Part shown: piece after piece, positions 17,191-24,879 of the stretch
Layout: each line of letters begins with the position of its first letter
How positions within the stretch are numbered: the stretch's first letter is position 1
Assembly: GCA_964245825.1 (NCBI GenBank)
Contig: CAXTNT010000010.1
Location: 75,776 to 139,775 of the forward strand
DNA: 64,000 bases
Origin: CAJCIY01 sp964245825
GTDB taxonomy: Bacteria > Actinomycetota > Actinomycetes > Mycobacteriales > CAJCIY01
Direction: 5' to 3'
Translations under genes and position numbers: made by a program
Notes under the pieces: model-generated
Seen by the model: only the letters and a program-made list of their open reading frames with translations
Databases searched by the model: none
Told to the model about the DNA's origin: nothing

Positions 17191-17622
17191 GTGGTTCATG
17201 TGCAGCGGACGTTCCCGGTCGCGCCGGACGTCGACGCGGTCGTCGAGTACCTGGCCGACTTCGCGCACGCGGAGGCCTGGGATCCCGGCACCAAGTCCTG
17301 CACCCGCAGCGACTCGGGACCCATCCAGGTCAACGCCACCTGGCACAACGTGTCGGAGCTGCGGGGCCGATCGACGGAGCTCACGTACCGCCTCGTCCGG
17401 CTCGATCCGGGTCACCTCACGTTCGAGGGCGACAACAAGAGCGCCCACTCCGTCGACGACATCGTCGTGCGCCCCGCGGCCGACGGCAGTGAGATCACGT
17501 ACACCGCAGACATCACCTTCAAGGGGATCGCGCGGGTAGCGGGTCCGTTCCTGCGCGGCACGTTCGAGAAGCTCGGCGACGAGACCGTCGAGCAGATGAC
17601 CAGGGTCCTCGCCGCGATCTGA
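17191..17622 (+). CDS. SRPBCC family protein (polyketide cyclase/dehydrase-like)
   Basis: 143 residues. GTG 17191 follows an excellent GGAGG, which decides the start against longer alternatives. The pattern VQRTFPVAPDVDAVVEYLADFAHAEAWDPGT, then SELRGRSTELTYRLVRLDPG, and a C-terminal helix LGDETVEQMTRVLAAI fits the START/SRPBCC hydrophobic-pocket fold. Such proteins bind small lipophilic ligands or act as cyclases. No catalytic residue can be assigned and no partner gene is adjacent. Confidence 0.8.
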   Translation: MVHVQRTFPVAPDVDAVVEYLADFAHAEAWDPGTKSCTRSDSGPIQVNATWHNVSELRGRSTELTYRLVRLDPGHLTFEGDNKSAHSVDDIVVRPAADGSEITYTADITFKGIARVAGPFLRGTFEKLGDETVEQMTRVLAAI

Positions 17623-17720
17623 GGCCGGCCACTCGTTCGGTCCCGGGCGATCGCTCCAGCGTCCACCGACGGGGCCGGCGCAGCGTCGACGTTCTCGTGA
17701 GCCTGGCGGGCGGTCGGCCG

Positions 17721-18530
17721 CTACAGGTCGAGGTCGACCACCACAGGAGCGTGGTCGGAGGGGCCGGTGCCCTTGCGGGCGTCCCGGTCGACGTACGCGT
17801 CGACGACGGCCCTGGTCACGGTGTCATCGGCCAGCACCAGGTCGATGCGCATGCCCATGTTCTTGTGGAAGCTGCCGGCCCGGTAGTCCCAGTACGTGTA
17901 CGGGGTGTCGTGCTTGAGCGCCCGCGCAGGCAGGTCGCTCAGGCCGAGCTCGAGCAGCGCCGCCACCGCAGCGCGCTCGGGCCGGGTGACGTGGGTCGAG
18001 CCCTCGAAGGCCGCCCGGTCCCAGACGTCGTGGTCGGACGGGGCCACGTTGAAGTCACCGCAGGCCACAAACCCCTGTGCCGCAGGCACTTCCACGGCCA
18101 TGGCGTCGCGGTACGCACGCAGCCACGCCAGCTTGTAGGCATAGTGCGGGTCCCGCACCGTCCGCCCGTTGGGGACGTACAGCGACCACACCCGCACCGG
18201 GCCGCAGGTCGCCCCGACCGCCCGGGCCTCGACCTTGGCGGTGTCGAACAGGGTGCCGTCCGCATCGGCACCGAAGCCGGGCTGGCCGGGGAAGCCGAGG
18301 GCGACGTCGGCGAGCCCGACGCGCGAGAGGATCGCCACGCCGTTCCACCGGCCCTCGCCGTGCACCGCCAGCTCGTATCCGCGGGCCTCGACCTCGGCGT
18401 GCGGGAACGCCTCGTTCGCCACCTTGATCTCCTGCAGGCACAGGACGTCCGGGGCGCTGTCGTCGAGCCAGGACAGCAGCCGCGGCAGCCGGGCGACCAC
18501 CGAGTTGACGTTCCACGTGGCGAGTCGCAT
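17721..18530 (-). CDS. xthA: Exodeoxyribonuclease III
   Basis: 269 residues. The start MRLATWNVNSVVARLPRLLS is the canonical N-terminus of ExoIII/AP endonucleases. CLQEIKV holds the metal Glu, GDFNVAPSDHDVWD the catalytic Asp/Asn, and GPSDHAPVVVDL the terminal Asp/His. It cuts abasic sites and acts 3'->5' on duplex DNA in base-excision repair. A further in-frame ATG at 18539 would add three residues. Downstream is the converging SRPBCC gene; upstream lies a stretch of broken coding sequence. Confidence 0.93.
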   Translation of the reverse strand: MRLATWNVNSVVARLPRLLSWLDDSAPDVLCLQEIKVANEAFPHAEVEARGYELAVHGEGRWNGVAILSRVGLADVALGFPGQPGFGADADGTLFDTAKVEARAVGATCGPVRVWSLYVPNGRTVRDPHYAYKLAWLRAYRDAMAVEVPAAQGFVACGDFNVAPSDHDVWDRAAFEGSTHVTRPERAAVAALLELGLSDLPARALKHDTPYTYWDYRAGSFHKNMGMRIDLVLADDTVTRAVVDAYVDRDARKGTGPSDHAPVVVDLDL

Positions 18531-18533
18531 GCG

Positions 18534-18900
18534 GCTCATCCTGGCGTACGGACGGGGTCGGGGGTCAGTGGCGAAGGCCCGGTGACCGTAGTGGGCCAGC
18601 CAGCCGCGCAGCATCCGGTGCACCTCCTCGGCGCCGAACGGGGGCTGACGATGACGTCGCGGCTGATCACCGTGGTGAACGCGCGCAGGAACGGGTAGAC
18701 GCCGCCCCGCGGGACCCTCGGCCTGATGTCGAGCCGGCGTTGCGTCAGCGACGCCAGGATCTCGCGCACCACCTCCGCGACGGTGGCGAACACCGTCCGG
18801 CAAGGTTGGCCGCAGCAGGACGGTGGCGTGACCGATGTAGCGGGTCGGCGGCGTCACGCCCCACCGCACGGTCGGCCGTGCGACCAGCCGCCGGCGGCGA
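18534..18900 (-). pseudogene. Broken coding remnants between exonuclease III and DinB-like genes
   Basis: No intact gene fills this 320-base gap, but protein-like pieces appear in two frames on the minus strand. Nearest the DinB gene, TPPTRYIGHATVLLRP resembles the N-terminus of UlaG-type metallo-beta-lactamase-fold proteins. In another frame come FATVAEVVREILASLTQ and GGVYPFLRAFTTVISRDV, and after the G5 run at 18640-18644 the first frame resumes with PFGAEEVHRMLRGWLAHYG and HRAFATDPRP. The pieces look like the worn remains of one or two genes interrupted by frameshifts. Identity of the second piece is unknown. Confidence 0.35.
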
Positions 18901-19333
18901 TGAGGTCGCGCAGGATCTCCATCTGGCCGTGGTGCTGCGCGAGCTCCTCGTACAGGTGCAGGAGGCAACCGCGCTGGGTGAGGGGCTGCGGCAGCGAGTC
19001 GTCCTCGAAGGCCGACCGGGGCGGGTCGTCCGCCACGAAGCAGGTCAGGTCCGCGGCGAGCTGCTCCCGGGCCTCGGACGCCCGTGTCCGCAGCGGGCCG
19101 ACCGGACCCGCGGCGCGGAACTCCGCCGGGCGGTCCCGCACGATGGTGCGGCCGGCGATCGCCTCGCCGCCCCAGAACTCCATCACCCCGAGGCAGTGCG
19201 TCAGCAGGCTGTACGGCGAGTTCGCCCCGTCGTACGGCCGGCTGTTCGCACCGGAGTCACCGAGGGACCCGACGATCCCCACCATGCCGCCGAGGGCGAC
19301 GTCGGCGAACCAGAGCAGGTCCCCCACATCCAC
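18854..19333 (-). CDS. DinB/DUF664-like four-helix protein
   Basis: 159 residues from GTG 19333. A DinB-like four-helix bundle is suggested by LLTHCLGVMEFW (first His ligand) and LYEELAQHHGQMEILRDLI (paired His of the metal site), with the usual spacing. Members of this superfamily include mycothiol-dependent transferases and isomerases, which fits an actinomycete, but the substrate is unknown. The first 20 residues are Gly-rich and include LLWFADVALGGMVGIVGSLG. Confidence 0.75.
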   Translation of the reverse strand: MDVGDLLWFADVALGGMVGIVGSLGDSGANSRPYDGANSPYSLLTHCLGVMEFWGGEAIAGRTIVRDRPAEFRAAGPVGPLRTRASEAREQLAADLTCFVADDPPRSAFEDDSLPQPLTQRGCLLHLYEELAQHHGQMEILRDLIAAGGWSHGRPCGGA

Positions 19334-19393
19334 GAGCGAACGCTAGCCCGGGCGGGAGCCCGACCGCAGCGCATCGAGGCCGGCGTGCCGCCG

Positions 19394-19909
19394 TCAGGTC
19401 GGGTGCGGGAAGACCAGGCAGCTGCCGGTGGCGGTCGCGACCAGCCGGCCCTGGCCGTCGCGGACCGTGCCGTCGGCGAAGGCGACCCGGCGCCCGGGCT
19501 TGGTCACGACGCCCTCGGCCCGCAGCTCGACGCTGTCCACGGTCACGGCGCGCAGGTAGTTGATCTTCAGCTCGATGCTGGTGTAGCCGGTCCCGGCCGG
19601 GAGCGTTGTCTGCACCGCACAGGCCAGCACCGAGTCGAGCAGCGTGCAGACGAGCCCGCCGTGCACGACCCCGATCGGGTTGTACGCGCTCTCGTCCGGG
19701 GTGCACGTGAAGATGACCCGGCCGGCCTCGACCTCGACCGGGCGGGTGCCGAACAGTGCGGCGATCGGCGCGCCGGGCAGCTCACCGGCGGCGATCGCGG
19801 TCAGGTACTCCAGCCCGGACAGCTCGCGCCCGCGTCGTGCGGCGGCCACCGGGTCGTACCAGGTGACGGTCTTGGTCCGGGGCTCGCCCCACTGGCTCTT
19901 GTCCGGCAT
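19394..19909 (-). CDS. PaaI family hotdog-fold thioesterase
   Basis: 171 residues. The hotdog core shows as NPIGVVHGGLVCTLLDS, the PaaI active-site loop and helix, followed by TGYTSIELKINYLRAVT and RRVAFADGTVRDGQGRLVAT. These enzymes hydrolyse aromatic or medium-chain acyl-CoA thioesters. An N-terminal extension of about 45 residues precedes the fold, as in many actinobacterial homologues. It lies 43 bases upstream of the acyl-CoA dehydrogenase region on the same strand, compatible with a role in acyl-CoA metabolism, although the order suggests separate transcription. Confidence 0.85.
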   Translation of the reverse strand: MPDKSQWGEPRTKTVTWYDPVAAARRGRELSGLEYLTAIAAGELPGAPIAALFGTRPVEVEAGRVIFTCTPDESAYNPIGVVHGGLVCTLLDSVLACAVQTTLPAGTGYTSIELKINYLRAVTVDSVELRAEGVVTKPGRRVAFADGTVRDGQGRLVATATGSCLVFPHPT

Positions 19910-19952
19910 AGTCAGCCAGCCTAGGCCGTGAATGCGCTGCGGTGCAAGGGGA

Positions 19953-21149
19953 TCAGCCGAGCAGCAGCTTGGCCGCGATCTCGTTCATGATCTCTGTCGT
20001 GCCACCCCCGATGCCGAGGATGCGGCTGTCCCGGTAGTGCCGCTCGACCTCGCTCTCGCGCAGGTAGCCCATGCCACCGTGCAGCTGCACGGCCTCGTCG
20101 ACGACGGCGTCACACGCCGCCACAGCGGTGTTCTTCGCGTACGCGACCTGGGGCCAGACCTCCTCGCCGCGCATCCACCGCTCGACCACCGACCGGACGT
20201 AGGCGCGCGCCACGTCGACCTGCCGCGCCATCTCCACGACCTTGTGCCGGACGACCTGGCGGGTCGCCAGCGGTCGGCCGAACGTCTCCCGGTCGCGGAC
20301 CCAGCGCAGGTCGAGACAGCGCTGCGCCGTCGCGTAGGCCTGCACCGCCAGGCCGAGCCGTTCGCTGGCGAACTGCGTCATGATCTGCGCGAAGCCGCTG
20401 TCGGTGGCGCCGACGAGGTTGCGGGCCGGGACGCGGACGGCGTCGAAACTCAGGGTCGCGGTGTCCGAGCACTGCCAGCCCATCTTGCGCAACGGCGCGG
20501 AGACGGTGAACCCCGGCTTTCCCTTCTCGATCACCAGCAGCGAGATGCCGTGCGCGCCCGGGCCACCGGTGCGCACTGCGGTGGTGACGAAGTCGGCGCG
20601 TACCCCTGAGGTGATGTATGTCTTGGCCCCGTCCACCACGTAGTCGTCCCCGTCGAGGACGGCGCGGGTACGCAGGCCCGCCACGTCGGAACCGGCGTCC
20701 GGTTCGCTGATGGCCAGACTGCCGATCAGCGCGCCGGCCAGGGTCGGGCGGACGAAGCGGTCGAGCTGGTACGGGTCCCCTGCCGCGACCATGTGCGGCA
20801 GCGCGATGCCGTGCGTGAACAGCGCCGCGCTCAGCCCCGACGAACCGCCGGCCACGATCATCTCCTCGGCCACGACGAGGGCGTCGATGCGATCGCCGCC
20901 CTGACCACCGACGGCCTCGGGGAACCCGACGCCGAGCAGGCCGGCCGCCGCGGCCTTCGCGTGCAGCGCACGCGGCACCAGCCCCTCGTCCTCCCAGGCC
21001 GACAGGTACGGCACGACCTCCCGCTCGGTGAAGCGTCGGGCGCTCGCGCGCAGCGCCCGCCGCTCGGGCGTGACCCACGGGTCGGGCCGCGGACCCGTCC
21101 CAGGGTCGGTTGCCGGGTCCACCTGCGGCTCCGCCGGTCCAGGGGTCAC
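19953..21149 (-). CDS. Acyl-CoA dehydrogenase
   Basis: 398 residues, the usual ACAD size. Landmarks are AISEPDAGSDVAGLRT and DYVVDGAKTYITSG (FAD and acyl-CoA contacts), ERLGLAVQAYATAQRCLD, TFGRPLATRQVVRHK, and the C-terminal QLHGGMGYLRESEVERHYRD followed by TTEIMNEIAAK, where a Glu could be the catalytic base. It introduces an alpha-beta double bond in acyl-CoA and passes electrons to ETF. GTG 21149 is chosen because it overlaps the upstream acetyltransferase stop (GTGA); GTG 21155 is an alternative. Confidence 0.92.
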   Translation of the reverse strand: MTPGPAEPQVDPATDPGTGPRPDPWVTPERRALRASARRFTEREVVPYLSAWEDEGLVPRALHAKAAAAGLLGVGFPEAVGGQGGDRIDALVVAEEMIVAGGSSGLSAALFTHGIALPHMVAAGDPYQLDRFVRPTLAGALIGSLAISEPDAGSDVAGLRTRAVLDGDDYVVDGAKTYITSGVRADFVTTAVRTGGPGAHGISLLVIEKGKPGFTVSAPLRKMGWQCSDTATLSFDAVRVPARNLVGATDSGFAQIMTQFASERLGLAVQAYATAQRCLDLRWVRDRETFGRPLATRQVVRHKVVEMARQVDVARAYVRSVVERWMRGEEVWPQVAYAKNTAVAACDAVVDEAVQLHGGMGYLRESEVERHYRDSRILGIGGGTTEIMNEIAAKLLLG

Positions 21150-21460
21150 GGGCACGGCAGGTCGAACTCGGCGCGACGGTCGGCCGGCACGAGGGCGACG
21201 TCCGCCGGGTGGGCGGCGAGGTAGGCCCGGACGAACGGGCAGCGCGGGAGCACCTGCCGGCCTTCGGTGCGCAGCCGGGCGAGCACGGCCGCCACGAGCT
21301 CGGTCGCGAGCCCCTGCCGAGCGAAGCCGCCGACGGTCTCGACGTGCAGCAGCGACCAGACGTCGCCGCGTACCTCGCAGTCCACGAAGGTGGCCACCCG
21401 GCCGTCGACGAGCAGCTCGACCCGGTGCGCCGCGGGGTCGTCGCGGATCTCGTGTGCCAT
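21146..21460 (-). CDS. Small GNAT acetyltransferase (YjdJ/Acetyltransf_CG type)
   Basis: 104 residues, typical of the short GNAT family with a single acetyl-CoA-binding core. MAHEIRDDPAAHRVELLVDG starts the fold, HVETVGGFARQGLATELV is the pyrophosphate-binding loop, and RQVLPRCPFVRAYLA is the characteristic end motif of this group. The substrate is unknown. Its stop overlaps the acyl-CoA dehydrogenase start, and its ATG lies only 6 bases from the start of a divergent second acetyltransferase. Confidence 0.85.
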   Translation of the reverse strand: MAHEIRDDPAAHRVELLVDGRVATFVDCEVRGDVWSLLHVETVGGFARQGLATELVAAVLARLRTEGRQVLPRCPFVRAYLAAHPADVALVPADRRAEFDLPCP

Positions 21461-21466
21461 CCGGCC

Positions 21467-21949
21467 ATGATGCCTCCGGTGAAGACCCCCGCCGTCCGGC
21501 CGAGACGCGACGAGGACCTGACGGCCCTCCTGACGGTGCTCCGGCGCGTGCACGACGCCGACGGATACCCGGTGCGGTGGCACGAACCGGCCGCGGCGTG
21601 GCTGACCCCGGACAACACCGAGCTTGCCTGGACGGCGGTGCTGGGCGACGTACCCGCGGGGCACGTCGCCCTCGAGTCGAACGAGGGCGGGGCGCTGCAC
21701 GTGGCGCGTCTGTTCCTCGACCCGGGCGCGCGTGGTCAGGGCCTCGCAGAGCTCCTCCTGGCCGCGGTGACCGGGGCGGCGGGGGCACGGCCGCTGAGCC
21801 TCGAGGTGCACGTCCGGGCGACCGCGGCGATCGCCTGCTACGAGCGGCTCGGCTGGCGTCGTACCGGGACCCACGAGGCTCGCTGGACCGAGGCCGACGG
21901 CACCCCCGCCCTGGCCCATGTCTACGTCGCGCCCGAGCGCGCGGACTGA
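21467..21949 (+). CDS. GNAT family N-acetyltransferase
   Basis: 160 residues from the first of two tandem ATGs (21467 or 21470). LHVARLFLDPGARGQGLAEL is the acetyl-CoA loop, with the R/QxxGxG/A pattern as RGQGLA. SLEVHVRATAAIACYERLGW and WRRTGTHEARWTEADG match the fourth and fifth strands of GNAT proteins. It probably acetylates a small molecule or amino group; the substrate cannot be read. There is no room for a leader before the start, because the divergent neighbour begins 6 bases away, so leaderless transcripts are likely. Its 3' side runs into the repeat block. Confidence 0.85.
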   Translation: MMPPVKTPAVRPRRDEDLTALLTVLRRVHDADGYPVRWHEPAAAWLTPDNTELAWTAVLGDVPAGHVALESNEGGALHVARLFLDPGARGQGLAELLLAAVTGAAGARPLSLEVHVRATAAIACYERLGWRRTGTHEARWTEADGTPALAHVYVAPERAD

Positions 21950-21957
21950 CGCCACGT

Positions 21958-22202
21958 CCTGTCGCGGTTGCGTCCGGTGCAGGGGCCCGGGCCCGGACGC
22001 AACCCCGACACCAGGCGCCGGCCGACACCGGGCGCCCCCCGACACCGGGCGCCCCCCGACACCGGGCGCCGGCCGACGCAACCGGGCCGGCCGACGCAAC
22101 CTCGACTCCCGAGGCAACCGGGCCGGCCGACCCTGTCGAGGTTGCGTCCGGTGCAGGGGCCCGGGCCCGGACGCAACCCCGACACCAGGCGCCGGCCGAC
22201 AC
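21958..22202. repeat. Two 71-bp direct repeats, each with an 11-bp hairpin, around a 17-bp tandem tract
   Basis: Bases 21958-22028 and 22132-22202 are identical except at one position (21965 against 22139). Each copy contains GTTGCGTCCGG and CCGGACGCAAC as a perfect inverted repeat (21967-21977 with 21993-22003, and 22141-22151 with 22167-22177). Between them lie about three copies of a GACACCGGGCGCCCCCC unit and two copies of GCAACCGGGCCGGCCGAC. The block fills the space between converging genes. Nothing in it looks like a gene. Confidence 0.85.
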
Positions 22203-22213
22203 AGCCGGGCCGG

Positions 22214-23428
22214 TCACCCGACGAGCAGGGCCGCGGCCCGCTGCGGGTCGAAGCGTTCGGTCTCGCGGAGGACCAGCAGCGCCCCGCCGAGAGCCTCGGC
22301 GTGGTCTCCGAGCACGGCTGGTACGACCTGGACGGCGGCGGCCGAGGGCGGCAGTGACGCGCGCTGCACCCGTGCCCGCAGGGTGGTGAGCACCATGTCC
22401 TCGGCCAGCCCGAGCTCACCGCCGAACACGATCAGCTCGGGGTTCAGCAGGTTCACGAGGTTGGCGACGGCCATCCCGATGTACTCGCCCGCGTCCGCCA
22501 GCACCCGGCGGCAGCCCGGGTCACCGTCGCGGGCCCGACTCACCAGCTCGGCGACGCTGCTCACGGGCTGACCCGACGGCGACAGCTGCGCGACCAGGGC
22601 AGGCCCACCGGCGAGCATCTCCAAGCAGCCGCGGCTGCCGCAGCGGCAGACCGGTCCGTTCTCGGCGACGACGGTGTGGCCGAGCTCGCCGGCGGTCCCG
22701 GATGCCCCCCGGAACAGCGCCCCGTCCAGGACGATGCCGGCACCGATTCCGGAAGCCGCCTTGATGTACGCGACGAAGCGGTGGCCTCGGCCGGCCCCCC
22801 AGCGCGCCTCGGCGAGCGCACCGAGGTTCGCGTCGTTCTCGGCCCGCACCGGCATCCCCAGCGCGGCCTGCAGGTCGTCAGCGGGAGCCTGGCCGACCCA
22901 GCCCGGCAGGATGCTGGACGAGCCCAGCCGACCCTCGGCGTCGAGCGGCGCCGGGACGCCGAGCCCGACGCCGAGCACCGTGCTCGGACTCTCCCCCATC
23001 TGCCGCAGGGTCATGGTGACCAGACGGTGCGCGGTACGCAGGGCACCGGTCGCATCCCCGTCCACGTCGAAGCGCACCGAGTCCTGGGCGAGCACCCGAT
23101 GCCCGCTGTCGGCGACCGCGACCGCGACATGCGTGCGCCCCAGGTCGACGCCGACGGCGAGACCGGCGCGGGGCGTCAGCGCGACCAGCCCAGCGGGCCG
23201 GCCGCCGGTTGGAACCGCCGGGGCTGCGACGGCGTCACCCAGCAGGCCGCGTCGACGCAGACCCATCAGCAGGCCGGACACGGTCGTCCGGGACAGCCCG
23301 GTGGCATCCCCGATCTCGGCTCGGGTCCGTGGCCCCTCCGAGCGCAGCAGACCCACGACGGTGCTGACCGGTTCGTCTCCGGTCCGGTGTCGGTCCGCGG
23401 ACATGGTCACAGGGCTGATCGTGCGCAT
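22214..23428 (-). CDS. ROK family transcriptional repressor (XylR/NagC-like)
   Basis: 404 residues. An N-terminal winged helix (LRSEGPRTRAEIGDATGLSR then TTVSGLLMGLRRRGLL) is joined to a sugar-kinase-like ROK domain: VGVDLGRTHVAVAV (phosphate 1), GVGLGVPAPLD, NDANLGALAEARWGAG, and the zinc motif CRCGSRGCLEM after GELGHTVV. Such proteins bind a sugar and leave DNA. The ATG at 23428 is used because GGAAGAG lies 6-12 bases before it; an upstream TTG would add six residues. It is divergent from the sugar importer and almost certainly controls it. Confidence 0.9.
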   Translation of the reverse strand: MRTISPVTMSADRHRTGDEPVSTVVGLLRSEGPRTRAEIGDATGLSRTTVSGLLMGLRRRGLLGDAVAAPAVPTGGRPAGLVALTPRAGLAVGVDLGRTHVAVAVADSGHRVLAQDSVRFDVDGDATGALRTAHRLVTMTLRQMGESPSTVLGVGLGVPAPLDAEGRLGSSSILPGWVGQAPADDLQAALGMPVRAENDANLGALAEARWGAGRGHRFVAYIKAASGIGAGIVLDGALFRGASGTAGELGHTVVAENGPVCRCGSRGCLEMLAGGPALVAQLSPSGQPVSSVAELVSRARDGDPGCRRVLADAGEYIGMAVANLVNLLNPELIVFGGELGLAEDMVLTTLRARVQRASLPPSAAAVQVVPAVLGDHAEALGGALLVLRETERFDPQRAAALLVG

Positions 23429-23538
23429 CACGTGCTCTTCCGTCAATGTGAGGACGTATGACAGACACCACTAGACATCAAATAGCCCATGCCTAAGCCA
23501 GAACCAGATCTCTGTTTCATCTCACTTACGTACGGGAG

Positions 23539-23567
23539 TTGACAGAGTAACGGGCGGGGGGCAATGT
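23539..23567 (+). promoter_or_regulatory. Candidate promoter of the sugar importer operon
   Basis: TTGACA at 23539-23544 is a perfect -35 hexamer in a notably AT-rich 80-base stretch (about 23461-23545). After a 17-base spacer comes CAATGT at 23562, a weak -10 at best. The region between the ROK gene and the importer probably also holds the repressor operator, but I cannot delimit it. Confidence 0.35.
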
Positions 23568-23611
23568 CCTGCCTGGCCGCAACGCAGCGCCAATGCCCCA
23601 AGGAGGATCAC

Positions 23612-24766
23612 GTGCACCGTCCACGTCGCAGTGCCGCTCTCGCGGTCTCTGCCCTAGCCCTGGTCGCGGTCGCCGCGACCGCCTGTGGCTCCAAGTCGAC
23701 CTCGAGCCCGACCTCGAGCACCACCACCTCGACCGGAGCGGCAGGCGCCACCGGTGCGTCCGGCCTCGTTGCTCTGCTGCTCCCGGAGAACGACACCACC
23801 CGGTACGAGTCGGCGGACCGGCCCGACTTCACTGCCGCGCTCTCGGCGGCCTGCCCCAAGTGCACGCTCACCTACGGCAACGCCGCCAACAGCAGCGCGA
23901 CCCAGCTGCAGCAGGCCCAGGCCGCGCTGACCAAGGGCGCGAAGGTCCTGGTCCTGGACCCGGTCGACGGCACCACCGCGGGCGCCATCGTCGCCCTCGC
24001 CAAGGCCAAGAACGTCCCGGTCATCAGCTACGACCGGCTCATCACCGGCGGCGGCGCACTGCCCGACTACTACATCTCCTTCGACAACGTGAAGGTCGGC
24101 CAACTGCAGGGTCAGGCGCTGCTGACGAAGCTGCAGAGCAACGGCAAGCAGGGCAAGCTCATCTGGATCAACGGCTCGCCCACCGACAACAACGCGACAC
24201 TGTTCACCCAGGGGGCGCACAGCGTGATCCCCAAGAACGGCATCGACGGGTTCACGATCGGCTACGAGATCGCCACCCCCAACTGGACCCCCGCGGTCGC
24301 GCAGCAGGAGGCGGCCGCCGCCATCACCAGGATCGGCAAGAACAACATCGTCGGCATCTACTCCTCCAACGACGGCATGGCCGCGGGCATCTTCGCCGCG
24401 GAGAAGGCGGCGGGCATCACCGACTTCCCGCCGATGACCGGTCAGGACGCGCAGGTCGACGGCATCCAGCGGATCCTCGCCGGCCAGCAGTACATGACCG
24501 TCTACAAGGCGATCAAGCCGGAGGCCACCGACGCGGCACAGCTCGCGGTCGCGGTCCTGAGCGGCCAGACGCCGGGCACCATCGCCGGTCTCTCCCAGAC
24601 GCAGACCACGGACGGCACCACCCAGGTGCCCTCGTACCTGCTGACCCCGGTCGCGGTCACCAAGAGCAACATCTCCTCCACGGTCGTCGCCGACGGGTTC
24701 CTCACCGCGGCGCAGATCTGCACCAGCGCGTACGCGCAGTTCTGCTCGGCGGCGGGCATCTCCTAG
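23612..24766 (+). CDS. Sugar ABC transporter substrate-binding lipoprotein (XylF/RbsB-like)
   Basis: 384 residues. AGGAGG 5 bases before GTG 23612 fixes the start. The signal peptide ends at lipobox ATAC (Cys25), then a Ser/Thr linker. The periplasmic-binding-protein type 1 domain has LVALLLPENDTTRYESADRP, GAKVLVLDPVDGTTAGAIV, VPVISYDRLI and GIYSSNDGMAAGIFAA, patterns seen in D-xylose-binding proteins. It should bind a pentose or related sugar at the cell surface. It leads a three-gene operon and is followed by a strong hairpin that may raise its expression above the other two genes. Confidence 0.9.
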   Translation: MHRPRRSAALAVSALALVAVAATACGSKSTSSPTSSTTTSTGAAGATGASGLVALLLPENDTTRYESADRPDFTAALSAACPKCTLTYGNAANSSATQLQQAQAALTKGAKVLVLDPVDGTTAGAIVALAKAKNVPVISYDRLITGGGALPDYYISFDNVKVGQLQGQALLTKLQSNGKQGKLIWINGSPTDNNATLFTQGAHSVIPKNGIDGFTIGYEIATPNWTPAVAQQEAAAAITRIGKNNIVGIYSSNDGMAAGIFAAEKAAGITDFPPMTGQDAQVDGIQRILAGQQYMTVYKAIKPEATDAAQLAVAVLSGQTPGTIAGLSQTQTTDGTTQVPSYLLTPVAVTKSNISSTVVADGFLTAAQICTSAYAQFCSAAGIS

Positions 24767-24773
24767 CGCACGG

Positions 24774-24813
24774 CGCCGCGGCGGGCGGAGACCCAGCCCC
24801 GCCCGCCGCGGCG
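24774..24813 (+). terminator. Intra-operon hairpin after the binding-protein gene
   Basis: A perfect 15-bp stem, CGCCGCGGCGGGCGG against CCGCCCGCCGCGGCG, with a 10-base loop, starts 8 bases after the stop codon. In sugar importer operons such a hairpin stabilises the abundant binding-protein message and lowers read-through into the ATPase gene. Confidence 0.65.
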
Positions 24814-24879
24814 TATGCCGGTGCCATCATCCGTTCCACGCGTCACGAACAGCACGCCTCCACACGCCCCGGGAGTGCC

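Noticed and set aside
21958..22202. Integron attC-like recombination sites (GTT...AAC arms)
   Set aside because: The arms GTTGCGT do not fit GTTRRRY, and no integrase or cassette genes are present.
23593..24766. A second protein overlapping the sugar-binding lipoprotein in another frame
   Set aside because: It is a frame shadow; the lipoprotein frame has the signal peptide, lipobox and ribosome site.
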